This document shows, piece after piece, positions 12,331 through 25,889 of a DNA stretch of 64,000 nt. Each line of letters starts with the position of its first letter. Positions within the stretch are counted from its first letter, which is position 1. The notes under the pieces are model-generated. The model was not told the DNA's origin. It saw only the letters and a list, made by a program, of their open reading frames with translations, and searched no databases. A program made the translations under genes and the position numbers. Source of the stretch: Elysia chlorotica (taxonomy: Eukaryota; Mollusca; Gastropoda; Plakobranchidae); assembly GCA_003991915.1 (NCBI GenBank), contig RQTK01001078.1, forward strand, positions 100,864 to 164,863. Direction: 5' to 3'.

Positions 12331-15300
12331 TCCAACAAAGTAATAAAATGTGTTAAGAGGGACAGACTATGTTGGGGAAACAAGGTCACTGGGCCTTATG
12401 GCTTATTGTGTTACTTATCTACAGATTGTGTACCTGGAAACGAGTTTTGTAAGCTATGGTGTTCCGTGGCAAGCTTTAAGAATAGATCCTATCTACAGAA
12501 ACATGTCTCCTGTGGGACGCAGTGTAATCAACCACCCAGCCTGAGTAACCTTTTTTTTAGCCTGCGATTAAGTTTACTACTTATTTACTCTTATTGTGTG
12601 AGTTTGTGCAGTGTTGTTTTTTTTTTGTTTGTTTTTTTAATTGATATGCTCCTATGATTTGCAATTTATGTATTGATGTTGTAAATTTTTCCCCTTGATT
12701 GAATAGTACTTAATTCTAAGTTTGTGAAATCTATATGTACATAATTATATAGACTATTTTTCACAGAATGTCACGAAAATTCAAAGGATCTAGTAGTGAT
12801 CTATGAATTTGTGATTGATGGCGTATAATTAGACAAGCAGCGTTAAATCAAACAAAAAATGCATGACACATTTCTAGGTCCAGAAATTTAGATTTAGACT
12901 TGTGCTGTATAATTGTCATGCAGTAATGAGCTGTGACATTTGAGCTCTATACAAGGGCTTGACTTGTACCCGTGGCTATGCATTCAAATGATTTTTATTC
13001 TGTTCAGGGTACCATAAAGTGCATGCAATTATTCATGACAGGATGCAGTTCACATTTTAGGTGGAGAAAAAATGCAATATCTCCATGGCTCGAACTTTCT
13101 GTAAATAACATTTTCACAGTGATGCCTTATCGGGATATGATTTTTTTCATCGGTACATTTTGTGTTATTACCACAGTCTGCGTATAGAAGCATTTTGAAC
13201 ACATGAAAGACATTCAACATAATTTGTAAAGTTTATTCATATTCTTTCACCGACGTTATAAAATATTACAGTTTAATGCATTACAAATTTGTATCTAATG
13301 TAAAAGGCTTTGTTGCAACAATGTTTTCAGTACATCTGTATCACTTGACATGTTTTTTGTTTTTTTTTATTCTATTTTTCTTTCAATGCTTGTTTTTTTT
13401 TTCTAGATGATTGCCCTTCACAAGATAACCCCCCAGATTCAGGTGTACTCAGCCCTCTATAGTGGCACACACTTACAATCTCATATAGCTTACACACCTT
13501 AAGGCCTTCTGCAGACTCTGCACTGCTTCAAGTATTATTAAAGTGGGTCTTTACTTTGACAGTCAATTTCACACTATTACCATTGAATATCAGGAATTGT
13601 GTTTCAGTGTAACTTTTTTCCCTTGCCGCCTAGAAAAGTTAGATATGAGAAGATTATGATAAGATAGCATAGAATGCATGATGAACATTTTAAGATGTGA
13701 AACACGTCCCCATTCAATTAATGTAGAACTTTCTGCAGAAACTACTCTCAGATCTATTACTAGGTAGAATGTAATTTGAAAGTGAAACCTAGGAAATCGG
13801 AGAAAAGATGTGTTCTCCCGAAATTTCCTGATAGAGCAGATCTAACTGTAACTTAAAATTCTCTTTTAGAAAAATAAATATTACTATTGAAATGTGTTTA
13901 AGTTAAAAGAGCAAAAATAAACTGCAAGCCCCATGAGATAAAATTAATAGATATTTATGATATTCTTTGTTAATGGTTTTTCTTTCCTAAAAAAATTATG
14001 TTAATTTTTTGTTATGCATAAACACTATCTTATCTCTGACATTCCTTTGAAATTAATGCATTTGGTTGTTGTTTTTTTCCCCTATTTTTATTTATTGGTG
14101 GTTTGTTTGTTTTTTTAATCCAAAATTTTAAATATTTAACAAAAATTGATTTTCAAACAATTATATTACACTATGGCTTGAATGTGTACAGCCTTGCTCA
14201 GAAAAATATGCCGTTTTTGGTTGGGTTTTTTTTTTCATCTTTTTTTTTCTACTGAATATACTTATGAACAAATGCATAACATAAAATTTCTCTTTCCAAT
14301 ATATGTAAGCCAGTAATGAGTTGATGTGATTAAATGATCCAGTGTTCATGACCAAACAACTCTTTGACAGAACTGAAGTCTTTCAAGTGCCAAAATAAAT
14401 GCAGATTTTTGTCACAAACTGTGAGAGTCAAAAAGCTTTACAAGTTCTCTTTTTTGCTTTTGCAGTGTTGTGATGGAACCCTTTTGATAATTATAACATT
14501 TTATTTTGAAATATGCAACACAATGAACTAAATGACATCCAGAATAACATTGCACTGATTTTTTATGCTGAGCTCTATTAAATAATTATGAGAGCTGAAA
14601 TAATAATAAACAGCTTTTTAACAAATGATCATTCACTTGTGTATACATTTTTTGGATGAAATTTGTTGATTTGTATCATGAAATAATTATACTTGTTGAG
14701 GGACAAGTTTCACAATAAAAAAAAAAAACTTTATTGCATCTTCCAGTGTGTTTTTTTTTGTGTATGTCAGACTTGATAATTATTGCAAACAGATGTGCCT
14801 TTTAATTTTTTTTCTGTGTACATTTCAAAATGAGACCTGGATCTTGCCGTGTTCCATAAAAAGCTGCCAGCCATTCGTCATAATTGAATTATCAAGATAT
14901 TTAACTGTCAGAGCGTCATGGGCAGTAAATCCATTTTTACAGACGGTTAGAGTGGCTGTACACATTATGACATATATACTTAAACTTAAGGTACGATGAT
15001 CTACTCGTTTTGCTGTTATTTAAAATTAAATACTCATGTTTCAACACATACATGGCTTTGGTTACAGAGAGCTGCAAGTTTGGTAGTGAAGGCTTTCAAT
15101 TGAAGATTATTTTACACTGAATTTCATAAATTTTAAATGCACTTAGTAAATATGTACGGATTTGGGCTGTAAAGTTATTATCAACTGCCATTCAAACCTT
15201 TGGGAAAGAAGATTTGTATAATTAAAAAAATAATGATGTAAATATTTTTGCTTTAGTTTTTTAAATTCATGAAAGAACATATGGTAAGTGGTCATTTAAT

Positions 15301-15759
15301 TACATGTAATTCTGCTTTTCTACAACTTAGAACAAATGACAATGACTAATTCCGCTAATTTGTTGTTAACAGCTGGAACAATAGACCTAATTGAATCAGA
15401 AATCCCAACACATAAAGATGCAAACACGACCTATGTATTAAATCTCTTTTATTTCACAGGGTGATAAGATACAAATATAAATACATTTTGGTATATATAT
15501 ATATATAATTATATATTTATAAGCAGTAGCAATAAAGTCATGTAAGAATTAAGAAGCACATAACAGTGCGGGTGAATGAAATAGTTCATTGAGTTTCAGT
15601 GCTGAACTTTCATCAGTCACAGTGCCATAATATTTGTACATAAACAGATGCGTGCTTCACAAAATTTATGGTTATCACTACAAAGCTCTATAATACAATA
15701 TGCATCAAATTAAAACTTCATGGAGGAGAAAAACTCAAACCTTTCTTTGCATTCCAATA

Positions 15760-16077
15760 TTATATATGCATGCAGGATATAAATCTGCTCTGCTTTGACT
15801 TTGCATGAGAATGCAAACATAACATGCAAAAATTTGTTGTATTTGGAATATATCTTAAATGCCATGGTTTATTGTTTGATCTGGCTATAGGTGTGTTTTT
15901 GACAACAAGTGTAGATTCTTTTGTTAATTCTTTGTATGCGTTTCCAACAACATAACGGTAGTGGTTGCAGATAAATTTGCGATCATGATAGTCTTGTTTG
16001 ACTATGTTAAATCTGTCTATTGCTGACTGTAGAACTTTCTTAACTGGTCTTTTGGTTTTATTTCTGTGTTCCTTCAT
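15760..16077 (-). CDS. Unrecognised 105-codon open frame, doubtful gene
   Basis: An ATG-to-stop frame of 105 codons in AT-rich DNA. The product is Lys/Arg/His/Asn-rich, begins MKEHRNKTKRPVKK and contains a CMLCLHSH stretch. I do not recognise a family, and there is no visible signal peptide or membrane segment. It lies in the region where the GRB2-like 3' UTR could extend, so it may be a chance frame or a piece of an old repeat. Confidence 0.12.
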   Translation of the reverse strand: MKEHRNKTKRPVKKVLQSAIDRFNIVKQDYHDRKFICNHYRYVVGNAYKELTKESTLVVKNTPIARSNNKPWHLRYIPNTTNFCMLCLHSHAKSKQSRFISCMHI

Positions 16078-19000
16078 ATTTTGAAACTTATTTTTTTACC
16101 TCCAAGAGATTCTTTTCAAACTTTCTGTTTTTTCTTTTCTCTGAGTCCCTTCATCACAGAAAAAGATACAAGTTTTTACATACTGTTTCTCTTCACTAAG
16201 GAGCATGGCTTCTTCCCACCATTGTCCATATTTATTTATTTTTTGACAGCATATTTACATAATTCCATCACTGCAGTATTAAAAAACAACCATATATTCA
16301 CTAAAACCGCACAATAGACTCCTGTAAATAGATTTTATGAACGCATGCAACTAATTTTCAACAAAATGGAAAATAAAGGTACTGGTTTTTTTTTTAATAC
16401 TGTAAGTAGGATATCAGTCTCCGTGATATTCTAGATACTAATAATTTCAAAGTGACATACCTTTTTTTAATCTTTTTTATTTTAAATAAAAATTTGTAAT
16501 AGCACACGTTGCTTAAGAATTTCTTAGTATTCAGAGGAAAAGATGAAAAAGATTAGTGGCGTCATTAATTAGCTGTAGGCAATTTTTAAAAAGTATCCAA
16601 TTTCAAGCTAAAAAATCACCTGCTTTTATAAAAACTTTTATAACTGCCTTGGTGTTTTCACGTATGTTGCCAAAAAAGAACTGAATGAAGAAGATTTCAT
16701 CAACAAATAAAAATAATTTCATTCAATGTGCACCGATTAGAACGTTGCCAAAACTATTGTGTGAAGTAGAGTCAATTTTTGCGTTTTCAACTGCTCACAG
16801 TTATCTGTCCCTGCTTGATCAGTGAGCCCAGCCGTTAATTGCCATCTGACAGCCTTATCAGGCGTTACCAAAGTCCCATGGGGATACGCGGAGCTGCCTG
16901 AGGCAGATCAAAGAAAAACCTTAAGATCCACAAATGTGGTATATTCGTCGCAGTGTTCTATTAAGTTATGAGACAAAAGGGTTTAAAGTTATAAATCACT
17001 ATTCTGCCTGTAAGTCATTAATACAGTGATAATGCCAGTGTCACTGGTTACATTGTTATGGTTAGAAAAGGGACTGAATGAACTCATTTCTAAAGAACTT
17101 AATCATGCACTAATAATGATCTTCCTCAAATCTTATTATATTTAATACGAAATGTATAATAAAGAACTGCATTTTTACAGGAAGATAGCAGCAATTTAAA
17201 AAGAACAATTTACTTTTATACAATGAATGTTATACTAAAAGCAACCATAACTGTCTGATAAGTCAAAATGAAAAGAAAAAAATCAGCCTAATATTGAAGT
17301 CACATTTTTCCAGGAAAAAGAGAGAACCTTGGAGCTTATTATTTCAATTTTGAAAATTCAGACAACAAACTGTTTACCTTTTACTCAACAGTAAATTTTT
17401 TTCATGAATAATATTTTTTTGCCCTCTTTGTGTCCTGAAAACATATGTGAAAAATAAAGGAAAGTTCACATAACAAATGCTATCCTACATTTGACAAAAC
17501 TGACAAAAGAATATTATGCGTAGATGTTTAAATGAAAGCTGAGGATATCTTTTACAATCAAACCTGCAGAAATGGTATGATGGAAATGATAAAAAAAAAA
17601 AAATGAATAAAGTTAAAACAGTATTAGAGATTTACTGAAACAAATTTTCAAAAACATATTAAAAAATCAAACCTTTACTTTTATCAAACTTGTAATGGAC
17701 ATGTATTCGCATAAAAGAAAATAATACAGAACTCGAAATGTAATGCTTTGTTACATGCGTCCGTGTATGCATCGCAGTGCACATTTCTTCAAAAAGGAAA
17801 AAAACTCAGTGCAAAGTTTTGTACATGTACATATCATAATGTCACTATAAATCACATTGCAAATATTTTGCTCTACTTAGAACTTGTAGCCATACCCGAT
17901 ACAAAACATTTTTGGAATGCTGCATGATTTCAAAAACACAATTTTACATAGCCACAAAAGATTGCTTTAATAAACTTCCTTACGATTGATGCAAAAACAT
18001 GATAAAAAATACTTCCAAGAATACAAAACATATTGGGTTAAATATAACCCAGACTACCCAAATGCATGCCTTATTCCCCATTTTATCTTATAGAATTATT
18101 CTTCTCTAAATTTAAAATTGAATCTTGGCCAGATTGTCTATGGGGTTTTCCCCTATGTTCCTGCACCTCTCACGTCTCAATGTTTTTTCCAAATTGCTTG
18201 CAGCCAATTTCAGTAAAGACCTGGCATTCCCAACTGCTGTGAGACAAAGTAATGTGTTATGAGTAAAGCTCATGACAAAGAAACAAAATACAAAAAACCA
18301 AAACAAAATCGAAAAGAAAAAAAAATCATTTTCAAAAGAAAAAAGAACTATTTTCTACAAAAGCAGAGATATCAAGTCTCTCTGGAAAATAATGTAGCAG
18401 CACTTGAAATGTGAAAAGTGTAACTATTGTGGTGGCAAACAAAATACAAAATAAAATCCTTCTAGGCACATGAAATCATTAAAAAAATGTCGTAACTGTA
18501 TGGGTCCAGCGAGTGGTTTGTACTTCAGGAAAGTCACTCTGGGGCACTCTTAATAAAAATCCTTTAAGGCTCACCATAAAAAGCTAACTCTAGCAAAGCA
18601 TAAGGTGTCTGGAGCCTCCTTTATTTTGTGTCTTACTTCTAAAGTGGTACAAATTTGGCAGGACGTTTAGCTGTGAGAACCTGTATCATATCAATCAAAG
18701 TATCTAGGAGAAACAGTAGAATGTTATAGTTACTTATCATATTTTCAAAGTTTTCACTTACTAATACCCCCCCCCCTCCTTTTCTATTACTTGTAATAAT
18801 GTGATTTTATAGAAATAAATTCTTTGATGAGACATACATTGATAAGATGGGGGTTTATTCACCCATCTTAAAATAAATGAACATAAAATGAATGCATTAA
18901 CAATAATATCAGCAAAAGCCTTTTCCTCCTACCCTGATCATAATTATTTAGAACTCTCCTCAAGCAGTTTCACTTGGGGGAGGAGGGGGGTGATACAAAG

Positions 19001-19592
19001 TTTTAATGTGCTCACTCTCTGACTCTGAGGTAAAGCTGGTCAGTAGGGGCGAGTCAGCACTTTCACAAAGTACAGTGAAAACCTGAAAAAAACAGTCTGA
19101 TAATCATTCTAACTTCTCTAGAACAGAACTTTGGAGTGGACTGGGTAATTTTTTTTACCCAGTTTGAATTTGGAAGAACCAAGTCTTCTTAGTTCAATCC
19201 TCCTCATTTGAATATTTTGAGAGACAAACTTTAAATTTCACCACTGACGTCAGTAAGATTTTCTGCAATTAAATCCTATTGATTCAAAGATTTAATACAT
19301 TTCCAATCCATTTGAATTCAAGGGGTTTCCAATGTATTACGGCCTCTCCTGAGTTACCCATGAGACATGTTGCAACATTCATCACATGAAGAGTATATAC
19401 TGATCAAACTAAGCCAAGTTTTGGACTCTGGCAGAGCACAATAAATATGTGTGAAAATATCTTAAGCAAGAAATACTTTTCAGTGATGACATGACAAACA
19501 GATTTTAAAAATATGAGCATATGATTTTACTCTAATAAACATATGAAAGAACTCTTTTGCACCCTTACCTTTGTTTGTCTGTCTGTCCGTCT

Positions 19593-19704
<112 letters not shown>

Positions 19705-20444
19705 CTTCCTTTCTCTTCATCCCTCACCTCATTCAATTTTTCACTTTTCTTTCTCTCATCCAGCACTATGCCATGCAAGTGGTTATACAATTGATTAATG
19801 CTGCTAATAGGTCCTCAACAATCATAGCTCACTTGGATAATCAAAATCTGATATGATCCCAACAACATGCCTAGTTTGGACATAATCTTTCCCCCCCTTC
19901 TGCTTTCAGCCCTATATTTTAAAAACTGTTCACATTTCAATTTGTAAATCAAAGAAAGCAAGAAAAACGTATATATTAAAAGAAAAAAAAAGAATGAGCC
20001 TCTTTAGCTCTTTATACTTGAGATTTTGTTTTGTAGAATTTCCATCAGCAACAAATACCTCAAAAGGGACCCTTTGAACTAAATATTAAAATATGCAAGG
20101 TAATTAAGAAGTCCTATAAGCAGTTGATAAAAACTAATCTAAGTTTAGACATAGTCTTGCATTTAACAACAACAGGAGGAAAAAAAGAAACCAAAAACAG
20201 TACAAATCATTTTCACACAAGACATTCAAGATCATTCAATTCATTCTCTCCATGCTGTCAATATCAATACAAAGCTTCGTTTGACTATCCAATATGCATG
20301 TAACGTAATAAGCAGTCAATTTGACAGCTAACTTCGATAACACTTGGTTAACAAACAAAAAGCCACCTATATTACATACTTGTCCCAAACAGTAGAACAG
20401 AAGGCTGCTTCCTGGTTAACAGAGAGGATGATTCCTTATCAGAA

Positions 20445-21515
20445 TCACTTTCCATATTCTTTAACATAAATCTTAGGGAAGAATCCTGTCTTGCCGTCCA
20501 CTTCACCTTCCCACCAGTTTTCGTCACTTTTGCACACAAGTCGGATTATGTCTCCTCTCTTCAGGGGAATTTCCTCATCATTTGCCGGGGTGAAGTCATA
20601 CAATGCCTCATACAGCTAGAAAGAAAAAAATGGACATCATTATTTTCTCATCCATTTTCTCACTGAATCACGAAAAACAAAAACAGTAGAACAAAGCATA
20701 GCACGATATTACTCAGATGACCATACTTCGCATTGAAAGTTATTTCTCATGTCTTCAAGCAAGAGCTTTGCTGCATAACAAAGATAGTTGCAGGGGAAGA
20801 ACTGTAAATAAAATTATAAAAACACATCAGGTTATACCAAAATCTGTTCACTCTGCAGGTTAGATCTATACGAAATCATATTTATATAATTTTATATATA
20901 CATTTTTTTAACAATATTCATTTTCAATGACGTTAATATCCCAGCAATTATATGTATTCTGTTTTCTACTGAAAATGGATTAGGTCAAAAATATGTCACA
21001 GATCATTATTAATTCAAATTTACAATATTAGAAAATGTAGGACAGTGTCACCTCTTGCTCTATATCCCTCAACTGAATTATCTTCCGATGGTCCCCAGAT
21101 ACATTCTCCACATGGTAGTTTGACACTAATTCATTGATAGATGAGAACACGTTGTTGGGCCAGATGTAGAACTTATTGTTGCCGTCACAGAGAATTTTGA
21201 AGTGTTGTACAGTATCTTCATGTCTGAAGCAGATACAAGTGAATATGAATTAATCAGAATCACTTTCCATCATCATTACTATTAATAGACATCAACTTCA
21301 GTGATGTATGAAGAAAATTAACATATAATATAAACTAAATTCATTTTAAAAAAATCATCCTTAGTGTGTTTTATTAAATACATTAGTGCCAATATTTTGA
21401 ACAATCCAAAAATGGATGAGAAACAATGCTTTTAGTTTTTCTCTTAGTAGGGCTAAATTTGTGATACGTTTTGTTTTAAAAAATTTCCATATACACACAC
21501 AAAATAATAACAAAA

Positions 21516-21577
<62 letters not shown>

Positions 21578-21798
21578 CTTCAGTGATGTATGAAGAAAAT
21601 TAACATATAATATAAACTAAATTCATTTTAAAAAAATCATCCTTAGTGTGTTTTATTAAATACATTAGTGCCAATATTTTGTACAATCCAAAAATGGATG
21701 AGAAACAATGCTGTTAGTTTTTCTCTTAGTAGGGCTAAATTTGTGATACTTTTTGTTTAAAAAAAATTCCATATACACACACACAAAATAATAACAAC

Positions 21799-21880
<82 letters not shown>

Positions 21881-24800
21881 TAATGGTACTTACTTCACTG
21901 ATAAAGCAAACTCTTTATCACTCTTCCTGATCAAGTAGTAACCATCAGGATTGATGTATGATCCCAAAGAATTTTTTTTTAGTATAAGTTTCTCTGCCTC
22001 TAATCTTGTAATGGGGTGATACCAACTGGAACGAAAAAAAAATTTGTTGAAAAAGAACGTTAAGTGGGAACTAATTATAATACAAGACGCCCCAAGTAAT
22101 ATTAATTTTAAATTGTTTCTCCACAATATTTTTTCCACAGCATCAACCGCTGTAATAAATACCACAGCTCTGATTTCAAAACAATCAGTGGGTAACAATG
22201 TGTGAGAGTAAAACGGACTATTAAAGGAATGATAAATGTATAAAGATGCTCTTTACATGATTCAGAACAAAGCCAGCAAAGGATTGCTTTGCTATAACTT
22301 TTATTTTGTTTAAGATCTTAGAACATTTTAAATTAAATACTAGAAATATATTACAATACAATTGGCTTTTCGAAATAATATTGAGGTGATATATAAAAAG
22401 GTGTTTATCTTCACCCTCCCTCATTAAAATCATCTTGAACTCCTATTTCTCATGCTACCCTTCTATATTATAAAAATGGTAAGTGAAAGGAATTTATAAT
22501 TAAATCACAAGATGTGATCATGTGACAGGAGAAAAAAATGCAATAGTAAAATTAAGGGCAAGAAAGGTCAGTACTTAAAAAGTATTTCCGCATTCATTAC
22601 TTTTTCAAATGTTGGACATATCAAGTGGGCTCCTATACAAGCCGTGGTTTATTAAAACAACTGTTTTATTATCCTCTATTAAGTTAATACGCTGATCACA
22701 TAACCAAAATACCATATTAGATTCTACAAATATTGATCACACACAAAAAATAAATCATAACTCTAATCTGAGGGGTTCAGGTGCAATGCAGACAGTTTCA
22801 ATTTTCAGATCTTAAAAAAAAAAATTCTGTAAACTTAACTGTATGGCAACAAGTTTTGACATGTCTGATGTATAAAGTTAGAATAAGAAAAAAAAATCAG
22901 AGTTCTAAAAAATTGCATTCTTTTGTACTCTAAGAGCAAAGGAGCTAATATTGACTTAGTGAATTATTTGACATTTTGATACAACTTGGTGCTATGTCTT
23001 CAGTAAAAATGCTTTTTTGCCACATTAATTTTGGACTTGGGCCTATTGGGACAGATAAACCATTCATGAAGTACTTGAATGCCTTAATGACACTAAATGT
23101 AAATAATGTAAAGAGGAGACAAAAACATGTAGGGAGTAGTGTTGTATGTTCATAATTTGTTTTCTTACTCATTCTTCTCGAATTTGATATATGTGGCAGG
23201 GATGTAGCCTGATCGTTTTCCCATGACAGCTTTGTACCATCCTCCATCCTCTGTACTTGTTACCTGTAACAATGAAAAAGTGATAAATGGTAAGAGTGAT
23301 CAATTGATGTAATTAATAATCATCATCATCATCATCATGTGCCATGCTTCATAGAGTTGGCGATCATGTCTTTCCACACTGCTCGATCCCTTGTTGCCTT
23401 CAGAGCTTCCATCACGTCTGCCGCATTCAGCCACAAAATTGGACTGTCTAGTAGCTTTTCTCTCTGTCTTCCTGTGCTACTTTTCCTTGAAAGCATTCCT
23501 GTCATGACAAGGTGTTAAGTTTTTCTCCTTTCATAGCATGCGCTATATATTACGACTGACATTTTTGTATGTTATATAGTTATCAATAAAAGATCTTCCC
23601 GAGGGCGAGTCTACCTCATTTAAGACAGTTTCGTTAGACTTTTTTGCTGTCCAATGTATACGAAGCATAAGAAACCACATCTTTAAGGCCTCAAGTTTCT
23701 TCTGTGCTTGTTTAGTTACCGCCCAAGTCTCGCACATACTAAAATAGGTTCTATGAAGCATAGGACCTTTTTTCTCATTTCCATGGATAGAAGCTTGTTT
23801 GTAAGAATGTTTTGATCTTTCTGAAATTCATCTTTGCCTGATATTTCTGTGTTATTTCATTCGTCACTTGTGGGTTCAATTTCAAGGTTTTAAAGTCTTG
23901 CACCGCTTCAGTTTAGTGTTCTTTTATTCAACTGAACCAACAGTTCTAGATAGAAAAAAGGCTGTGATTATTCCCAGCTGGGCTGCCAATACTAAAAACT
24001 ATTATTTTCAACCTGCTTGTTTTTTTTTCATCCCTCAGGGACAGTCTGGCTATGACTTACTTTTTATTCTCAGCCATATGTATCTTTTTTACTTTGAAAA
24101 TTTTGAGGGACAACATTATTCCACATCTGTTTATAAATCTCTTCTTTTAAAAAATAAAAATTAAATATTTTCCATGAGTTGAAATTTGAATGTCTTTTGT
24201 GAAGGACAGCCAGGCTGTGAATAGTTGGAAATATTATTACTAGCCTGGTTTGTTTGTGTGTGTATGTGTGTGTGTGTTTGCTGTTAGAGCAGCTAGTTGG
24301 AATTTATAATAATTATTATTATAAATAATATTAATATCAATCTTTTTCTTTTATTTGCTGAATCTTTAGTTTTTTATGTAACTTGGATAGACATAATTAT
24401 ATCTAGATCTCTAATCTAGATCTGATGAAAGGTAATTTGAATTCAGTAAGGTTGGCTTGGCCAAAAACAGACTGGGAATACTTTAAAATTAGTATACAGC
24501 CCAGCTGGAAATAATCACTTTTAAATCTTAGCCTCTCTGGTACTGTTTTACTAGCTCAGCCTAGGTGTAGACTCTGGAATCTAAATTAGAAACTTAAAAT
24601 TCTCTCCCATAGATCCTGATTATGTAACGAATTTTTATTAAATAGATCTGGATCTTGATTGTGTCTAGATCTAGAGTAGCTAATAAGCTATCTAGATTCT
24701 AGTCTACCAGGAAGTTTTGGCAGACTTGTCAAGTCAGATCTAGATTAGAGTTTCTCATGCTGTTTGCTGTCTGTTCAACTGCAAGAAAACTTTAAAGAGT

Positions 24801-24920
24801 TAACAGAAATACTTGTATTTAAATAGCCCACTATGAACTCACACAAACGGTATTCCCTTTTTTAAAACTCATTTCATCTGCCTGAGTCGCTTCAAAATCG
24901 TATAACGCCTTGGCCTCCAT
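20445..24920 (-). CDS. GRB2: GRB2-like SH3-SH2-SH3 adapter protein, five coding exons
   Basis: Exons 24920-24843, 23263-23169, 22025-21894, 21223-21052 and 20615-20445 join in phase to 215 residues (human GRB2 has 217). SH3-1 starts MEAKALYDFEATQADEMSF and ends GYIPATYI. The SH2 domain runs from WYHPITRLEAEKL through YLIRKSDKEFALSVK, which carries the phosphotyrosine-binding Arg, and VQHFKILCDG. KFYIW retains the Trp that gives GRB2 its pYxN preference. SH3-2 runs from ALYDFTPANDEEIPLKRGD to NWWEGEVDGKTGFFPKIYV. GRB2/Drk/SEM-5 proteins couple tyrosine-phosphorylated receptors to SOS and Ras in the cytosol. The sequence is more divergent than expected for this very conserved family, notably in SH3-1, so a GRAP-like paralogue is possible. 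The start follows the family; an in-frame ATG 20 codons upstream (24980-24978) would add MNGAEEFHFLD and more. Confidence 0.88.
21294..21889. repeat. 282-bp tandem duplication with AAT microsatellites in a GRB2-like intron
   Basis: Unit 1 begins AACTTCAGTGATGTATGAAG at 21294 and unit 2 begins with the same bases at 21576. Each unit ends in an AAT run (about 21519-21573 and 21799-21881). The units differ by only a few substitutions. The second AAT run stops just before the donor of the SH2 exon (21893). Confidence 0.93.
23318..23875 (-). mobile_element. LINE 3' end fragment (RTE/CFDP2-like)
   Basis: On the - strand, broken frames give the C-terminal region of a non-LTR retrotransposon ORF: NKLLSMEMRKKVL, CETWAVTKQAQKKLEALKMW, LRIHWTAKKSNETVLNEV, then ALKATRDRAVWKDMIANSMK followed by a stop. 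The last is a typical ORF end. It is followed by a TGA-repeat tail (ATC repeats on the + strand at 23318-23337). The fragment is 5' truncated with at least two frame changes and sits in the first intron of the GRB2-like gene. Confidence 0.75.
24400..24735. repeat. Cluster of CTAGATCT-type motifs
   Basis: At least six CTAGATC/AGATCTAG motifs in about 330 bases inside intron 1 of the GRB2-like gene, 110 bases or more from its first coding exon. Similar clusters lie at 43571-43770 upstream of CARHSP1 and at 62815-62833 in PMM intron 1. Confidence 0.5.
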
Positions 24921-25889
24921 CTTGTCTTGGATACTAAATTGATTGAAGTCCAAGAAATGGAACTCTTCTGCGCCGTTCATAATTACAGCGAATCAGCGAT
25001 CTTCAGTGGAAAATTCCCTGAATTCCGACATTATCCCACTTAAAGTAGTCTCCTAAGCTTCCAAAAAGGTAAAATTTTTACAAACGAAAAGGTGCTGTCA
25101 ATGGCCTTTCGCAAAACAAACAAAACAACACAAATAAAAAAAACATTGCATACGCCATCAGAAGACTGATGTAACACAAAAAAGGAAAATGCAAGAATCG
25201 TGAATTTCGAAATATCAATGTGCTGATTTTTTTAAAGTCTAGGTGGGTTATTTGGATGACTTAAAAACATTGTTGAGTCTAAATACCTTCCCTCGATAAA
25301 ATATAGAGGATTAGAGGCTTAGATTATAGAGCTACAATTTATTCATGAAAATGTATGAGACATTGTGGCGCCCACGATACAGTACCAATAAACTGTATGA
25401 GTGCCAGGAGATCAGTGCAACATTGCATCACATTAGTGTCCCTTAGGCTATGTATTTATTCATTGTTGTTGTTTTTTTATATAGTTAAATGCAATGTATT
25501 CGCTGTGGCAGCAAATCTAAGCCAGTCTTTAAATAATAGCGAGGTTATATAGATGATACTATATGTGAACCAGCACATTCTTTTCGCAAGCCTAGCAACC
25601 TGCCCGTTATTCTTGTTATCACCTAGTTCACTACAGTTACTTTACTGCTCGTTCTGATATTCAAAGGTAGCATCATGTTTTAGTTGGTTTGAGCCTTGAC
25701 TACCCTTCTAGACACCCACCCTCATTATATATTACCTTCTTCGTGCTTTGGCACATTAATATGTAGCCACGTGGATAACGTTTCAAAGGCTGTTTCGATT
25801 TTCACATAAAGAATGCAAGAATACTTCTGTATTGATCCCAATTGGTTAGTATACCTACTTTAGAGGGAGGTAACTGGCGCAAGTGGCGC

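Noticed and set aside
22221-22433. 70-codon - strand frame between GRB2-like exons 2 and 3
   Set aside because: AT-rich intron translation with no domain or splice evidence.
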